Assembly (NCBI RefSeq): GCF_026343335.1
Contig: NZ_JAPELX010000001.1
Span: forward strand, 5,766,001-5,830,000
Source: Streptomyces sp. NBC_00078
GTDB lineage: Bacteria > Actinomycetota > Actinomycetes > Streptomycetales > Streptomycetaceae
Length of the DNA: 64,000 nt
Direction of reading: 5' to 3'
Shown here: positions 24,464-32,110 of the stretch, in pieces
Position numbering within the stretch: the stretch's first letter is position 1
Layout of the letters: each line of letters begins with the position of its first letter
The notes under the pieces: model-generated
What the model was told of the DNA's origin: nothing
What the model saw: only the letters and a program-made list of their open reading frames with translations
Databases searched by the model: none
Translations under genes and position numbers: made by a program

Positions 24464-25810
24464 GTGCCACCAAGTACTTCGAAGCCCACGCGAATCGCCG
24501 TACTCGCGGACTCCGACACCCGCTGGAAATGGGGTGCGCTGACCGCGGCTCGTATCGCCCCGGGCCCGTCCATGGAAGCCGCATCCCACGAGGGCGCGCA
24601 AGTCGGCCTCGAGCTGAGCGGATTCCTGCTGCGCGGACGGGCGACGCCGACCGCCCGCCAGCTGGCGGAGGTCGGTGTGCGCGCCGACTCACTCGAAGAG
24701 GTCACGTCGGTCGAGTTCCTGCGCGCCATGGCCGAGGAGCCGTACGACGTCGTCGTGCTCGCGCTCGTCGGCGGCGGTGTGCAGGCGATGCTGCACGGCC
24801 TCAAGCGCGTGTGGGAGAGCCGGGCCAAGCGCCCCGTCGTCGTCACCGGTTACGTCGGTGTCGTCTACGAGAAGCTCGCCGACGGCCTCCTCCTGCGGCA
24901 CGGCGCGGACCTCGTCCTCGCCAACTCGCGCCAGGACGCGGAGCGTTTCCGGGCCGTGTACGAGGGAGTGGGCGCCGACGCCTCGTCGGTGACCGAGGTG
25001 GCACTGCCGTTCCTCGGCGGAGCGGCCTACGAGGGCGAACACGACCCGTACACCGTCGTGTTCGCCGTGCAGCCGTCCGTCCCGGACAGCCGCAAGGACC
25101 GTATGTACCTGCTGAACCGGCTGGTCCAGCACGCCCGGCTGCACCCCGAGCGCGAGGTGCTGCTGAAGCTGCGCTCCAGGCCGGGCGAGCACACCACGCA
25201 CATCGAGGAGCAGCCCTACCAGAAGCTGGTCCAGCGGCTCGATCCGCCGGCCAACTTCCGCCTGGTGTACGGGAACATGGGCGAGGTCCTCGACCGCACC
25301 GACCTGCTGGTCACCATCAGCTCGACGGCCGCGCTGGAGTCCCTGCACCGCCGCATCCCGACGGTCGTCCTCACGGACCTCGGCGTACGCGAGGTACTCG
25401 GCAACCACCACTTCGTCGGCTCCGGGTGCCTCGCCTCCTGGGACCAGCTGGACGAAGGACACCGGCCGGCGCCCGACGAGGAGTGGGTGGCCCGGCAGGG
25501 TGTCGTCGCCGACGGCACGTACGCCACCGCCTTCGACGCCGCCCGTGAGCGCATCGCCAAGCTGCTCGACCGGCCCGGCGGCCCGGCGCCCCTGACCCCG
25601 TACTACACGCCCGCGACGGCGCCCGGCTATCTGCCCGGCATCCTCGCCCGCCACCACCTCGGCCCGGACGGCAGCGTCCTGCCGGGAGCACCCTCGGCCG
25701 ACAAGGAGCCGGGGCCTGTCCGGCAGATAGTGCGCCGGGCCGCCCGGGGGGCCTACCGCCACGGGGTGCAGCGGGTGGCGCCTGTCATCCGGCGGATGGG
25801 CGAGCTGTGA
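24464..25810 (+). CDS. DUF6716-type putative glycosyltransferase
   Basis: This 448-residue protein has a two-lobed GT-B-like pattern: an N-terminal Rossmann opening RIAVLADSDTRWKWGALTA and a conserved GYVGVVYEKLADGL, then a donor-side half with LLVTISSTAALESLHRRIPTVVLTD, reminiscent of polymer glycosyltransferases. The C-terminus is basic (RRAARGAYRHGVQRVAPVIRRM). It is the first gene of the plus-strand arm and overlaps a possible upstream start of the neuA-like gene. Function in assembly of a nonulosonate polymer is inferred from the neighbours. Confidence 0.75.
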   Translation: MPPSTSKPTRIAVLADSDTRWKWGALTAARIAPGPSMEAASHEGAQVGLELSGFLLRGRATPTARQLAEVGVRADSLEEVTSVEFLRAMAEEPYDVVVLALVGGGVQAMLHGLKRVWESRAKRPVVVTGYVGVVYEKLADGLLLRHGADLVLANSRQDAERFRAVYEGVGADASSVTEVALPFLGGAAYEGEHDPYTVVFAVQPSVPDSRKDRMYLLNRLVQHARLHPEREVLLKLRSRPGEHTTHIEEQPYQKLVQRLDPPANFRLVYGNMGEVLDRTDLLVTISSTAALESLHRRIPTVVLTDLGVREVLGNHHFVGSGCLASWDQLDEGHRPAPDEEWVARQGVVADGTYATAFDAARERIAKLLDRPGGPAPLTPYYTPATAPGYLPGILARHHLGPDGSVLPGAPSADKEPGPVRQIVRRAARGAYRHGVQRVAPVIRRMGEL

Positions 25811-25842
25811 GCCGCACGACCCCATTTCAAGGAGCTGAACCC

Positions 25843-27108
25843 ATGTCCAACCCGGAAGCGGGCCAAGGCGCTTCGGTCCGCCGAGTGCTCGCCGTCATCC
25901 CCGCGCGCGGCGGCTCCAAGGGCGTGCCCGCGAAGAACCTCGCCCCCGTCGGCGGTGTGCCGCTGGTGTCACGGGCGGTCCGCGAGTGCCTGGCGACCCG
26001 CCTGGTGACCGACGTCGTGGTGTCCACCGACGACCAGGCGATCGCCGCCGCCGCCCGCGAGGCCGGCGCCGAGGTCGTGCTGCGCCCCGCCGCGATCGCG
26101 GGCGACACCGCCACGTCCGAGGCCGCCGTCCTGCACGCCATGGACGCCCATGAGGCCCTGCACGGCGCGGCCGTCGACGTGGTGCTGCTCGTGCAGTGCA
26201 CCAGCCCGTTCATCATCCGCGAGGACATCGACGGGGTGGCCGGCGCGGTCGTCGAGAACGGCGCCGACACGGCGTTGACCGTGGCGCCCTTCCACGGCTT
26301 CGTGTGGCGGGACGCGGACGACGAGGTTGCCGGCGGCACGGTCGCCGAGGCCGACGCGGCCACCGGCGGCGGCTACGGCGTCAACCACGACAAGTCCTAC
26401 CGCCCCCGCCGCCAGGACCGCCCGCAGGAGCTCCTGGAGACCGGCGCCGCCTACGCGATGGCCGCGACGGGCTTCCGCAAGCACCAGCACCGCTTCTTCG
26501 GCCGCACCGAGCTGGTCCGCACGGACCCCGCCCGCGTGCTGGAGATCGACGACCCGCACGACCTGGCCCGCGCCCGCGCGCTGGCCCCCCTCTTCGACGC
26601 GGACCGCCCCGGTTCGCTGCCGACCGCCGACGACATCGACGCGGTCGTACTGGACTTCGACGGCACCCAGACGGACGACCGGGTGCTGATCGACGCCGAT
26701 GGAAAGGAGTTCGTCTCCGTGCACCGCGGAGACGGCCTCGGCATCGCGGCGCTGCGCAAGAGCGCGCTGAAGATGCTGGTCCTCTCCACGGAGCAGAACC
26801 CGGTCGTCGCCGCCAGGGCCCGGAAGCTCAAGATCCCGGTCCTGCACGGCATCGACCGGAAGGACCTCGCACTGAAGCAGTGGTGCGAGGAGCAGGGCAT
26901 CGCGCCCGAGCGCGTGCTCTACGTCGGCAACGACGTCAACGACCTCCCGTGCTTCGCCCTCGTGGGCTGGCCCGTGGCGGTCGCGAGCGCCCACGACGTG
27001 GTACGCGGCGCCGCCCGTGCGGTCACCACCGTCCCCGGTGGCGACGGCGCGATCCGAGAGATCGCCAGCTGGATCCTCGGCCCCTCTCTCGACTCCCTCG
27101 ACAAGTAA
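25843..27108 (+). CDS. neuA: CMP-nonulosonate synthetase fused to HAD phosphatase
   Basis: This is a 421-residue two-domain enzyme. Residues about 15-245 are acylneuraminate cytidylyltransferase, with nucleotide-binding IPARGGSKGVPAKN, LLVQCTSPFI and RRQDRPQELLETGAAYAM. Residues about 262-405 form a KdsC-like HAD phosphatase with VVLDFDGTQTDD (nucleophile near 268), a lysine-containing ALRKSALK and GNDVNDLPCF. The fusion pairs removal of a 9-phosphate with CMP activation. AAGGAG precedes ATG 25843; an in-frame GTG at 25807 overlaps the previous stop. The adjacent neuB supplies the substrate. Confidence 0.9.
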   Translation: MSNPEAGQGASVRRVLAVIPARGGSKGVPAKNLAPVGGVPLVSRAVRECLATRLVTDVVVSTDDQAIAAAAREAGAEVVLRPAAIAGDTATSEAAVLHAMDAHEALHGAAVDVVLLVQCTSPFIIREDIDGVAGAVVENGADTALTVAPFHGFVWRDADDEVAGGTVAEADAATGGGYGVNHDKSYRPRRQDRPQELLETGAAYAMAATGFRKHQHRFFGRTELVRTDPARVLEIDDPHDLARARALAPLFDADRPGSLPTADDIDAVVLDFDGTQTDDRVLIDADGKEFVSVHRGDGLGIAALRKSALKMLVLSTEQNPVVAARARKLKIPVLHGIDRKDLALKQWCEEQGIAPERVLYVGNDVNDLPCFALVGWPVAVASAHDVVRGAARAVTTVPGGDGAIREIASWILGPSLDSLDK

Positions 27109-27122
27109 GGAACGTTCCTGTC

Positions 27123-28058
27123 ATGAGCAACTCCCGTCTGCGCACCTTCGGTTCGAAGACCGCCGGCCCGGGCCGGCCCGTCTACGTCGTCGGCGAGATC
27201 GGCATCAACCACAACGGCGAGCTGGAGAACGCGTTCAAGCTCATCGACGCCGCCGCCGAGGCCGGCTGCGACGCCGTCAAGTTCCAGAAGCGCACCCCGG
27301 AGATCTGCACCCCGCGCGACCAGTGGGACATCGAGCGCGACACCCCCTGGGGCCGGATGACCTACATCGACTACCGCCACCGCGTGGAGTTCGGCGAGGA
27401 CGAGTACCGCCAGATCGACGAGTACGCCAAGAGCAAGAACATCGACTGGTTCGCCTCCCCGTGGGACACCGAGGCCGTAGCCTTCCTGGAGAAGTTCGAC
27501 GTCCCGGCCCACAAGGTCGCCTCCGCGTCCCTCACGGACGACGAGCTGCTGCGCGCCCTGCGCGCGACGGGCCGCACGGTCATCCTGTCCTCCGGCATGT
27601 CGACCCCGAAGCAGATCCGCCACGCCGTCGAGGTCCTGGGCAGCGACAACATCCTGCTCTGCCACGCCACTTCGACGTACCCGGCGAAGGCCGAGGAGCT
27701 CAACCTGCGCGTCATCAACACCCTGCAGGAGGAGTACCCGAACGTCCCGATCGGCTACTCCGGCCACGAGACGGGCCTGCAGACCACCCTCGCGGCGGTC
27801 GCCCTCGGTGCCGCCTTCGTCGAGCGCCACATCACCCTGGACCGCGCGATGTGGGGCTCCGACCAGGCCGCCTCCGTCGAGCCCCAGGGCCTCACCCGCC
27901 TCGTCCGCGACATCCGCACCATCGAGGCCTCCCTCGGCGACGGCGTCAAGAAGGTCTACGACTCCGAGCTCGGCCCGATGAAGAAGCTGCGCCGCGTCAC
28001 GGGCGTCGTCGCCGAGGCGGAGATCGCCGCGGCCGCGGGCGAGCCGGTCTCGGTCTGA
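27123..28058 (+). CDS. neuB: Nonulosonic acid (Neu5Ac/Kdn-type) synthase lacking the SAF domain
   Basis: This NeuB-type TIM-barrel enzyme condenses phosphoenolpyruvate with a mannose derivative to give a nine-carbon sugar acid. Motifs are VYVVGEIGINHNGE near residue 20, CDAVKFQKRTP, SSGMSTPKQI, YSGHETGL and VERHITLDR. It is only 311 residues and ends soon after ELGPMKKLRRV, where family members normally continue with an antifreeze-like (SAF) domain of about 60 residues. No NeuC-type epimerase is nearby, so Kdn rather than Neu5Ac is a plausible product; this is inference. Confidence 0.9.
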   Translation: MSNSRLRTFGSKTAGPGRPVYVVGEIGINHNGELENAFKLIDAAAEAGCDAVKFQKRTPEICTPRDQWDIERDTPWGRMTYIDYRHRVEFGEDEYRQIDEYAKSKNIDWFASPWDTEAVAFLEKFDVPAHKVASASLTDDELLRALRATGRTVILSSGMSTPKQIRHAVEVLGSDNILLCHATSTYPAKAEELNLRVINTLQEEYPNVPIGYSGHETGLQTTLAAVALGAAFVERHITLDRAMWGSDQAASVEPQGLTRLVRDIRTIEASLGDGVKKVYDSELGPMKKLRRVTGVVAEAEIAAAAGEPVSV

Positions 28059-28107
28059 ACCGAACTCACCACCCAGTAACGCTCTACGACGGGACGGTCG
28101 TACGTAG

Positions 28108-29187
28108 ATGAGCCCCCGCGCCGGGTCAGCCGGCCCCCACACTCTCGCCTTCGTCGAGAGCCCGGTACAGCTTCTGAATGTGCTGGAGTGGGCGCACCTC
28201 CATGCCCTCGGGACCGAGGCACCCGGCGGGGGGCTCACCGTCGTCGTCCTGTCACCGAACGACCCGATGACCCGCGGCCAGCTGCGCCGCATGGCCGAGC
28301 TGGCGAGGGACGAGGGGTACCAGGTCCGCTGGGAGGAGGCACGCGGCGGTCCGGGCGCCCCCTTCCAGACCATCGGCGGCCTGGCCCCGCTGCTGCGCCG
28401 GGCCCGCCGGGTCGTGATGGGCGACCCGTTCTCCCGTTACGTACAGCTTCTGCTGACGATCACGAAGGCCCGTGATCTCGTGGTCGTCGACGACGGAACA
28501 GCGACGATGGAATTCGTCGCCCAACTCGCCCGCGGTGAACGCCTGGTGCGCTGGCACCGCAAGGGCGGCCGGCCGGGCGCACGGGACCTGATCTTCGCGC
28601 CGGTGTCGTCCTCGGCCCGGCGCCGGCTCACCCCGAGCGGGAAACGGCAGGTGGAGATCTTCTCCTCCATGCCGATGGACGAGAAGCCACCGGGCGTGAC
28701 CGTCACCGCCAACGCCTTCGCCTGGACCCGGGCCCGCTTCGGCCCGCCCCGCATCACCAAGGGCGCCGACATGGTGGGCACCTCCCTGGTGGAGACCGGC
28801 GTCGTGGACGGCGACCGCTACCTGGAGGCCGTCCGCACCCTGGCCAAGGCCCACGGCGCGACCCGCTACTTCGCGCACCGCCGCGAGAGCACCGACAAAC
28901 TCCACCGGCTCGCGGTCGAGACGGGCCTGGAGATCGTCCGCCCCGACCTCCCGCTGGAGCTGATCGCCCGCCGCGGCCCGGTCGGCCGCACCATCCTCAG
29001 CTTCCCCTCCACGGTCGTCCACACCCTCCCCCTCGCCCTCGTCGGCACCGAGGTCCGCGTCGCCGTCTGCGACATCGACCCGGGCTGGCTGACGGAGAAC
29101 GCCTCACCGCGCGCGCAGGGGTTCCTGTCGGGGGTCACGGGGACGGCCAGGGACGTGACCCGGCTGCAGGCGGTCACGGCGGCGTGA
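28108..29187 (+). CDS. Putative glycosyltransferase of the nonulosonate locus
   Basis: This 359-residue protein begins with HTLAFVESPVQLLNVLEWAHL, resembling the N-terminal strand-helix of GT52/sialyltransferase-like enzymes. VVMGDPFSRYVQLLL and VVVDDGTATMEFV follow, and a C-terminal YFAHRRESTDKLHRLA and SFPSTVVHTLPLAL similar to the donor-binding half of such transferases. I cannot name the exact family. It is the last gene of the neuA-neuB arm, 50 bases after neuB, so a role in polymerising or starting the nonulosonate chain is likely. The ATG has only a weak ribosome binding site. Confidence 0.65.
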   Translation: MSPRAGSAGPHTLAFVESPVQLLNVLEWAHLHALGTEAPGGGLTVVVLSPNDPMTRGQLRRMAELARDEGYQVRWEEARGGPGAPFQTIGGLAPLLRRARRVVMGDPFSRYVQLLLTITKARDLVVVDDGTATMEFVAQLARGERLVRWHRKGGRPGARDLIFAPVSSSARRRLTPSGKRQVEIFSSMPMDEKPPGVTVTANAFAWTRARFGPPRITKGADMVGTSLVETGVVDGDRYLEAVRTLAKAHGATRYFAHRRESTDKLHRLAVETGLEIVRPDLPLELIARRGPVGRTILSFPSTVVHTLPLALVGTEVRVAVCDIDPGWLTENASPRAQGFLSGVTGTARDVTRLQAVTAA

Positions 29188-29333
29188 CGCAGGCGTACGA
29201 GATCCTTCGCCACCGCGAGTGACGGATACCCGGGGCCTTCGGTTGCCGTGCGGTAGACGTCCGGGCAGTCGTCGTCATCGCAGTGGGGCCCGCTGACCGT
29301 CCCAGTGAGCCGAGTCGGATCCTCGCGCGCCAT
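28866..29333 (-). CDS. Possible small protein antisense to the neighbouring GT gene
   Basis: An open frame of about 155 codons starts MAREDPTRLTGTVSGPH and continues CDDDDCPDVYRTATEG. The opening resembles small Streptomyces proteins often associated with DUF397 and HTH genes (RLTG-x-SG-x-CPxVY). The remaining two thirds run antisense through the end of the plus-strand glycosyltransferase-like gene and do not look protein-like. It may be a truncated gene whose true end is lost, or not a gene. Confidence 0.25.
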   Translation of the reverse strand: MAREDPTRLTGTVSGPHCDDDDCPDVYRTATEGPGYPSLAVAKDLVRLRHAAVTACSRVTSLAVPVTPDRNPCARGEAFSVSQPGSMSQTATRTSVPTRARGRVWTTVEGKLRMVRPTGPRRAISSSGRSGRTISRPVSTASRWSLSVLSRRCAK

Positions 29334-29374
29334 GGCACCCCCGGGTGACCCCGGGCAAGGCGGGAGTCTCGTCT

Positions 29375-29566
29375 CTAACGGGCGCTGGTACGGATGGCCC
29401 GGATGAGGGGGATGAAGGCCTCGGCGGGGAAGGTGAGGGTGCCGAGGGCTGGGTCCTTGGAATCGCGGATGGCTATGCGGGTGGGGCTGGGGACGATTTC
29501 CACGCAGTTGTTGCCGTCGTTGCCGCCGGAGTAGGACGACTTCCGCCAGGTGTCGGGGGTGGTCAC
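29375..29566 (-). CDS. DUF397 domain protein
   Basis: This 63-residue protein of the DUF397 family contains WRKSSYSGGNDGNNCVEI and RDSKDPALGTLTFPAEAF, the two family blocks. Members are small cytoplasmic proteins, normally paired with an XRE-type regulator in developmental (bldB/whiJ-like) modules. No HTH gene is adjacent here. Instead the gene starts two bases after the methyltransferase stop and is probably translated with it. The start is GTG. Confidence 0.85.
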   Translation of the reverse strand: MTTPDTWRKSSYSGGNDGNNCVEIVPSPTRIAIRDSKDPALGTLTFPAEAFIPLIRAIRTSAR

Positions 29567-29568
29567 GG

Positions 29569-30225
29569 TCAGGCCTTCTGTGCCAGCAGGAACGCCCGAG
29601 GGCGGGTCTCCTCCTCCAGCGGCTCCCGTACCACCCGGGCCCGCATCCGCAGCCCCGCCTTGGTGAGCCGCTCGGCGACGGTGTCCGGGGTGCGCCAGTA
29701 GTAGTCGAGCGAGATCTCCTGGCCGAAGCGCTCCGTGAGGTGCAGATGCCCCTCCTCGTCGCCGCTCTGGAAGCCGAGCAGGGCATGGCCACCGGGGACC
29801 AGGGCCCGCCGGAACTCATCGAAGACCGTCGGCAGGTGGTCATCGGGGACATGGATGATCGAGTACAGGGCGAGCACTCCGCCCAGCGTCTCGTCCGGAA
29901 GGTCCAGCGAGGTCATCGAACCCACGTGGAAGCGCAGCCCGGGATGCGCCCGCCGGGCCAGCGCCACCATCCCCGGTGACACGTCGACCCCGAAGGCCGG
30001 CACCCCGAGCGCGTCGAGCCGCGCGGTGACATGACCGGGCCCGCTGCCGACATCCGCGACCGGAGCCGTACCAACGGCCCGGACCAGCTCGGCGAAGGCG
30101 GTGACCAGGGCCAGATCCAGCGGTCTGCCGCCGAGGCCGTTGGGGTACCGCTCCGCGTAGGGCTTCGCCATCGCGTCGTACGAGGTCCGGGTGGTGTGCA
30201 GGAAATCCGGGGTTTCGAAGCTCAC
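29569..30225 (-). CDS. Class I SAM-dependent methyltransferase
   Basis: This 218-residue Rossmann-fold methyltransferase has motif I VADVGSGPGHVTARL and the acidic motif II in FGVDVSPGMVALARR. It also has GVLALYSIIHVPDDHLPTVFDEFRRALVPGGHALLGFQ, the usual motif III/post-III arrangement of small-molecule methyltransferases. The substrate is unknown. It is the first gene of a two-gene unit with DUF397 downstream. The upstream interval to 30567 carries the divergent region with the amidohydrolase gene. Confidence 0.88.
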   Translation of the reverse strand: MSFETPDFLHTTRTSYDAMAKPYAERYPNGLGGRPLDLALVTAFAELVRAVGTAPVADVGSGPGHVTARLDALGVPAFGVDVSPGMVALARRAHPGLRFHVGSMTSLDLPDETLGGVLALYSIIHVPDDHLPTVFDEFRRALVPGGHALLGFQSGDEEGHLHLTERFGQEISLDYYWRTPDTVAERLTKAGLRMRARVVREPLEEETRPRAFLLAQKA

Positions 30226-30567
30226 GGAGCCGGACCCTAGTCCGGGCGCCGGGCGGATGTCCGGTGGTTCGCCGGGGCTGCATCAGAAGTTCGCAGACGG
30301 CCGGAAGGCGTGTGCGCTGCGTGGCAGGACGACGTCACACGGTGGTGACGATTCCGGGATCCGGGCTCGGTTGTCCCACGATGCGGTTCCGACAGATGAA
30401 CAGAACCGCCGCGGCGGTGCGACGCGTGGTATGCGTAGAGAAAGAAGATGTTTACCCACCTCACCTCACACCCATGCGTCGAGCGGCCAGATTTTCTTCC
30501 CCTCCTGGGGTTGAACTTTTGTTGATCTAGGGTCAGTTGGCCACCCCGGCGTCCTACGCTTTAGAGG
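30226..30567. other. Divergent intergenic region, 342 bp
   Basis: This interval lies between the methyltransferase and amidohydrolase genes. It holds no convincing gene. The stretch 30430-30560 is AT-richer than average (AGAAAGAAGATGTTTACC, TTGAACTTTTGTTGATCTAG) and very likely contains promoters. TACGCT at 30555-30560, seven bases before the GTG at 30568, could be a -10 element for a leaderless amidohydrolase mRNA, but no matching -35 was found. Confidence 0.55.
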
Positions 30568-31803
30568 GTGAACCAACTGATGTCATCAGAGTCCGAGGCC
30601 GGCCAACCCGGGGACGCGCAGCTCCCCGGCACGCTCACCGAGGCGCTGTACGCCCAGCTCGTGGCCTTCCGGCGCGACCTGCACATGCACCCCGAGCTCG
30701 GCAACCAGGAGTTCCGTACGACGGCTGCGATCAAGGAGCGGCTTGAGCGGGCCGGCCTGCGGCCGCGCGTGCTCGCCACGGGCACGGGACTCGTCTGTGA
30801 CATCGGTGAGTGGGACGGCGGGCGCCCCATGCTCGGGCTGCGCGCCGACATCGACGGCCTGCCCATCCCGGACACGAAGAGTGAGTGCGCGTACCGCTCC
30901 ACCGTGCCCGACCGGGCGCACGCGTGCGGACACGACGTGCACACCACCGTGGTGCTGGGTGCCGGCCTGGTGCTGGCCGAGCTGCACCGGCAGGGGCGGC
31001 TGCCTCGGCCCGTACGGCTGGTCTTCCAGCCGGCCGAGGAAGTGCTGCCCGGCGGCGCCGCCGACGCGATCGAGGACGGGGTGCTCGACGGGGTGGGGCG
31101 CATGATCGCCGTGCACTGCGACCCCAGGGTGGACGCCGGCCGGATCGGGCTGCGGGAGGGCGCCATCACCTCCGCCTGCGACCGGCTGGAGGTCTCCCTC
31201 GACGGGCCCGGCGGGCACACCGCCCGGCCCCACCTGACCACCGACCTGGTCACCGCCGCCGCCCGGGTCGCCATCGACGTGCCCGCCCTGGTCGGCCGGC
31301 GCGTGGACACCCGCAGCGGTCTCGCCATCACCTGGGGCCGGATCGAGTCCGGGCACGCCCCGAACGTCATCCCGCAGCACGCCGAACTCTCCGGGACCGT
31401 CCGCTGCCTCGACATCGACGCCTGGCGGCAGTCGCCGGACATCGTCGTCGCGGCGATCGACGAGGTCGCCAACCTGCACGGCGCCAAGTCGGAGATCAAC
31501 TACGTACGCGGAGTCCCGCCCGTGGTCAACGACCCGGACGTGACCGACCTGCTGCGCGACGCCATGACCGCGCGGCGCGGCGTCCAGTCCGTCGAGGGCA
31601 CCGAGCAGAGCCTCGGCGGCGAGGACTTCTCCTGGTACCTGGAGCGGGTGCCCGGTGCGATGGCCCGCCTAGGCGTCCGTACGCCCGGCGAGCGCACCGT
31701 GCGCGACCTGCACCAGGGCGACTTCGACGCCGACGAGTCCGCGATCACCGTGGGCGTGGAATTGTTCACGGCGGCGGCGCTGCTGGACGCCGCCGAGGGC
31801 TGA
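30568..31803 (+). CDS. M20 family metal-dependent amidohydrolase
   Basis: This 411-residue M20D-type amidohydrolase, like N-acyl-amino-acid or hippurate hydrolases, has the metal-binding and catalytic blocks RRDLHMHPELGNQEF, LRADIDGLPI, HACGHDVHTTVVLG, FQPAEEVLPGGA and LGGEDFSWYL. A dimerisation domain occupies the middle. The substrate cannot be predicted from sequence. It stands alone just upstream of the nucleoside-uptake genes. The GTG at 30568 lacks a spaced ribosome binding site; ATG 30580 is an alternative. Confidence 0.9.
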   Translation: MNQLMSSESEAGQPGDAQLPGTLTEALYAQLVAFRRDLHMHPELGNQEFRTTAAIKERLERAGLRPRVLATGTGLVCDIGEWDGGRPMLGLRADIDGLPIPDTKSECAYRSTVPDRAHACGHDVHTTVVLGAGLVLAELHRQGRLPRPVRLVFQPAEEVLPGGAADAIEDGVLDGVGRMIAVHCDPRVDAGRIGLREGAITSACDRLEVSLDGPGGHTARPHLTTDLVTAAARVAIDVPALVGRRVDTRSGLAITWGRIESGHAPNVIPQHAELSGTVRCLDIDAWRQSPDIVVAAIDEVANLHGAKSEINYVRGVPPVVNDPDVTDLLRDAMTARRGVQSVEGTEQSLGGEDFSWYLERVPGAMARLGVRTPGERTVRDLHQGDFDADESAITVGVELFTAAALLDAAEG

Positions 31804-31993
31804 GCGGTCCGGGGCGCACCTGAGCGGACCCGGGCGGGCGGCCCTGCGAGGGCCGTTCCGCCGTCCGGCGCAACACCGTTGTAAGCCATTCGTTCGCGCA
31901 TCGAAATGATCCGCGCGAAGCCGCAAGCGACCGAGTTCAGACGGTGTTTGCCTCGAATCGATAACGGCTTCGCGAGGGGTGTTTTTCTGACAT
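31804..31993. other. Intergenic region before the lipoprotein gene
   Basis: No gene is seen in this part of the 307-bp gap between the amidohydrolase and the lipoprotein genes. GGCGGCCCTGCGAGGGCCG near 31838 can form a short hairpin that may terminate the amidohydrolase transcript. The rest is AT-richer promoter sequence (GTTGTAAGCC, AATCGATAACGG, GTGTTTTTCTGAC) leading into the operator-like site at 31994. Confidence 0.5.
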
Positions 31994-32009
31994 CTACGCG
32001 CGTTACGAT
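31994..32009 (+). promoter_or_regulatory. Operator-like CTACGCGCGT half-perfect site upstream of nucleoside lipoprotein gene
   Basis: CTACGCGCGTTA matches ten of twelve positions of the palindrome CTACGCGCGTAG found at 49404 and 60654. It directly abuts TACGAT (32004-32009), a good -10 hexamer, so a protein bound here would block RNA polymerase. The lipoprotein start is 100 bases downstream. Part of a four-site set described in the findings. Confidence 0.6.
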
Positions 32010-32110
32010 GCCGCGAAGCCGACGCCGCCGGGGCGTCAAGGCCCGGGCACTGGCATCGTGCTCACATCAAGCGCCGACAAGGCGCTCAGGTCAGGTGAAG
32101 GAGCCTTCCC

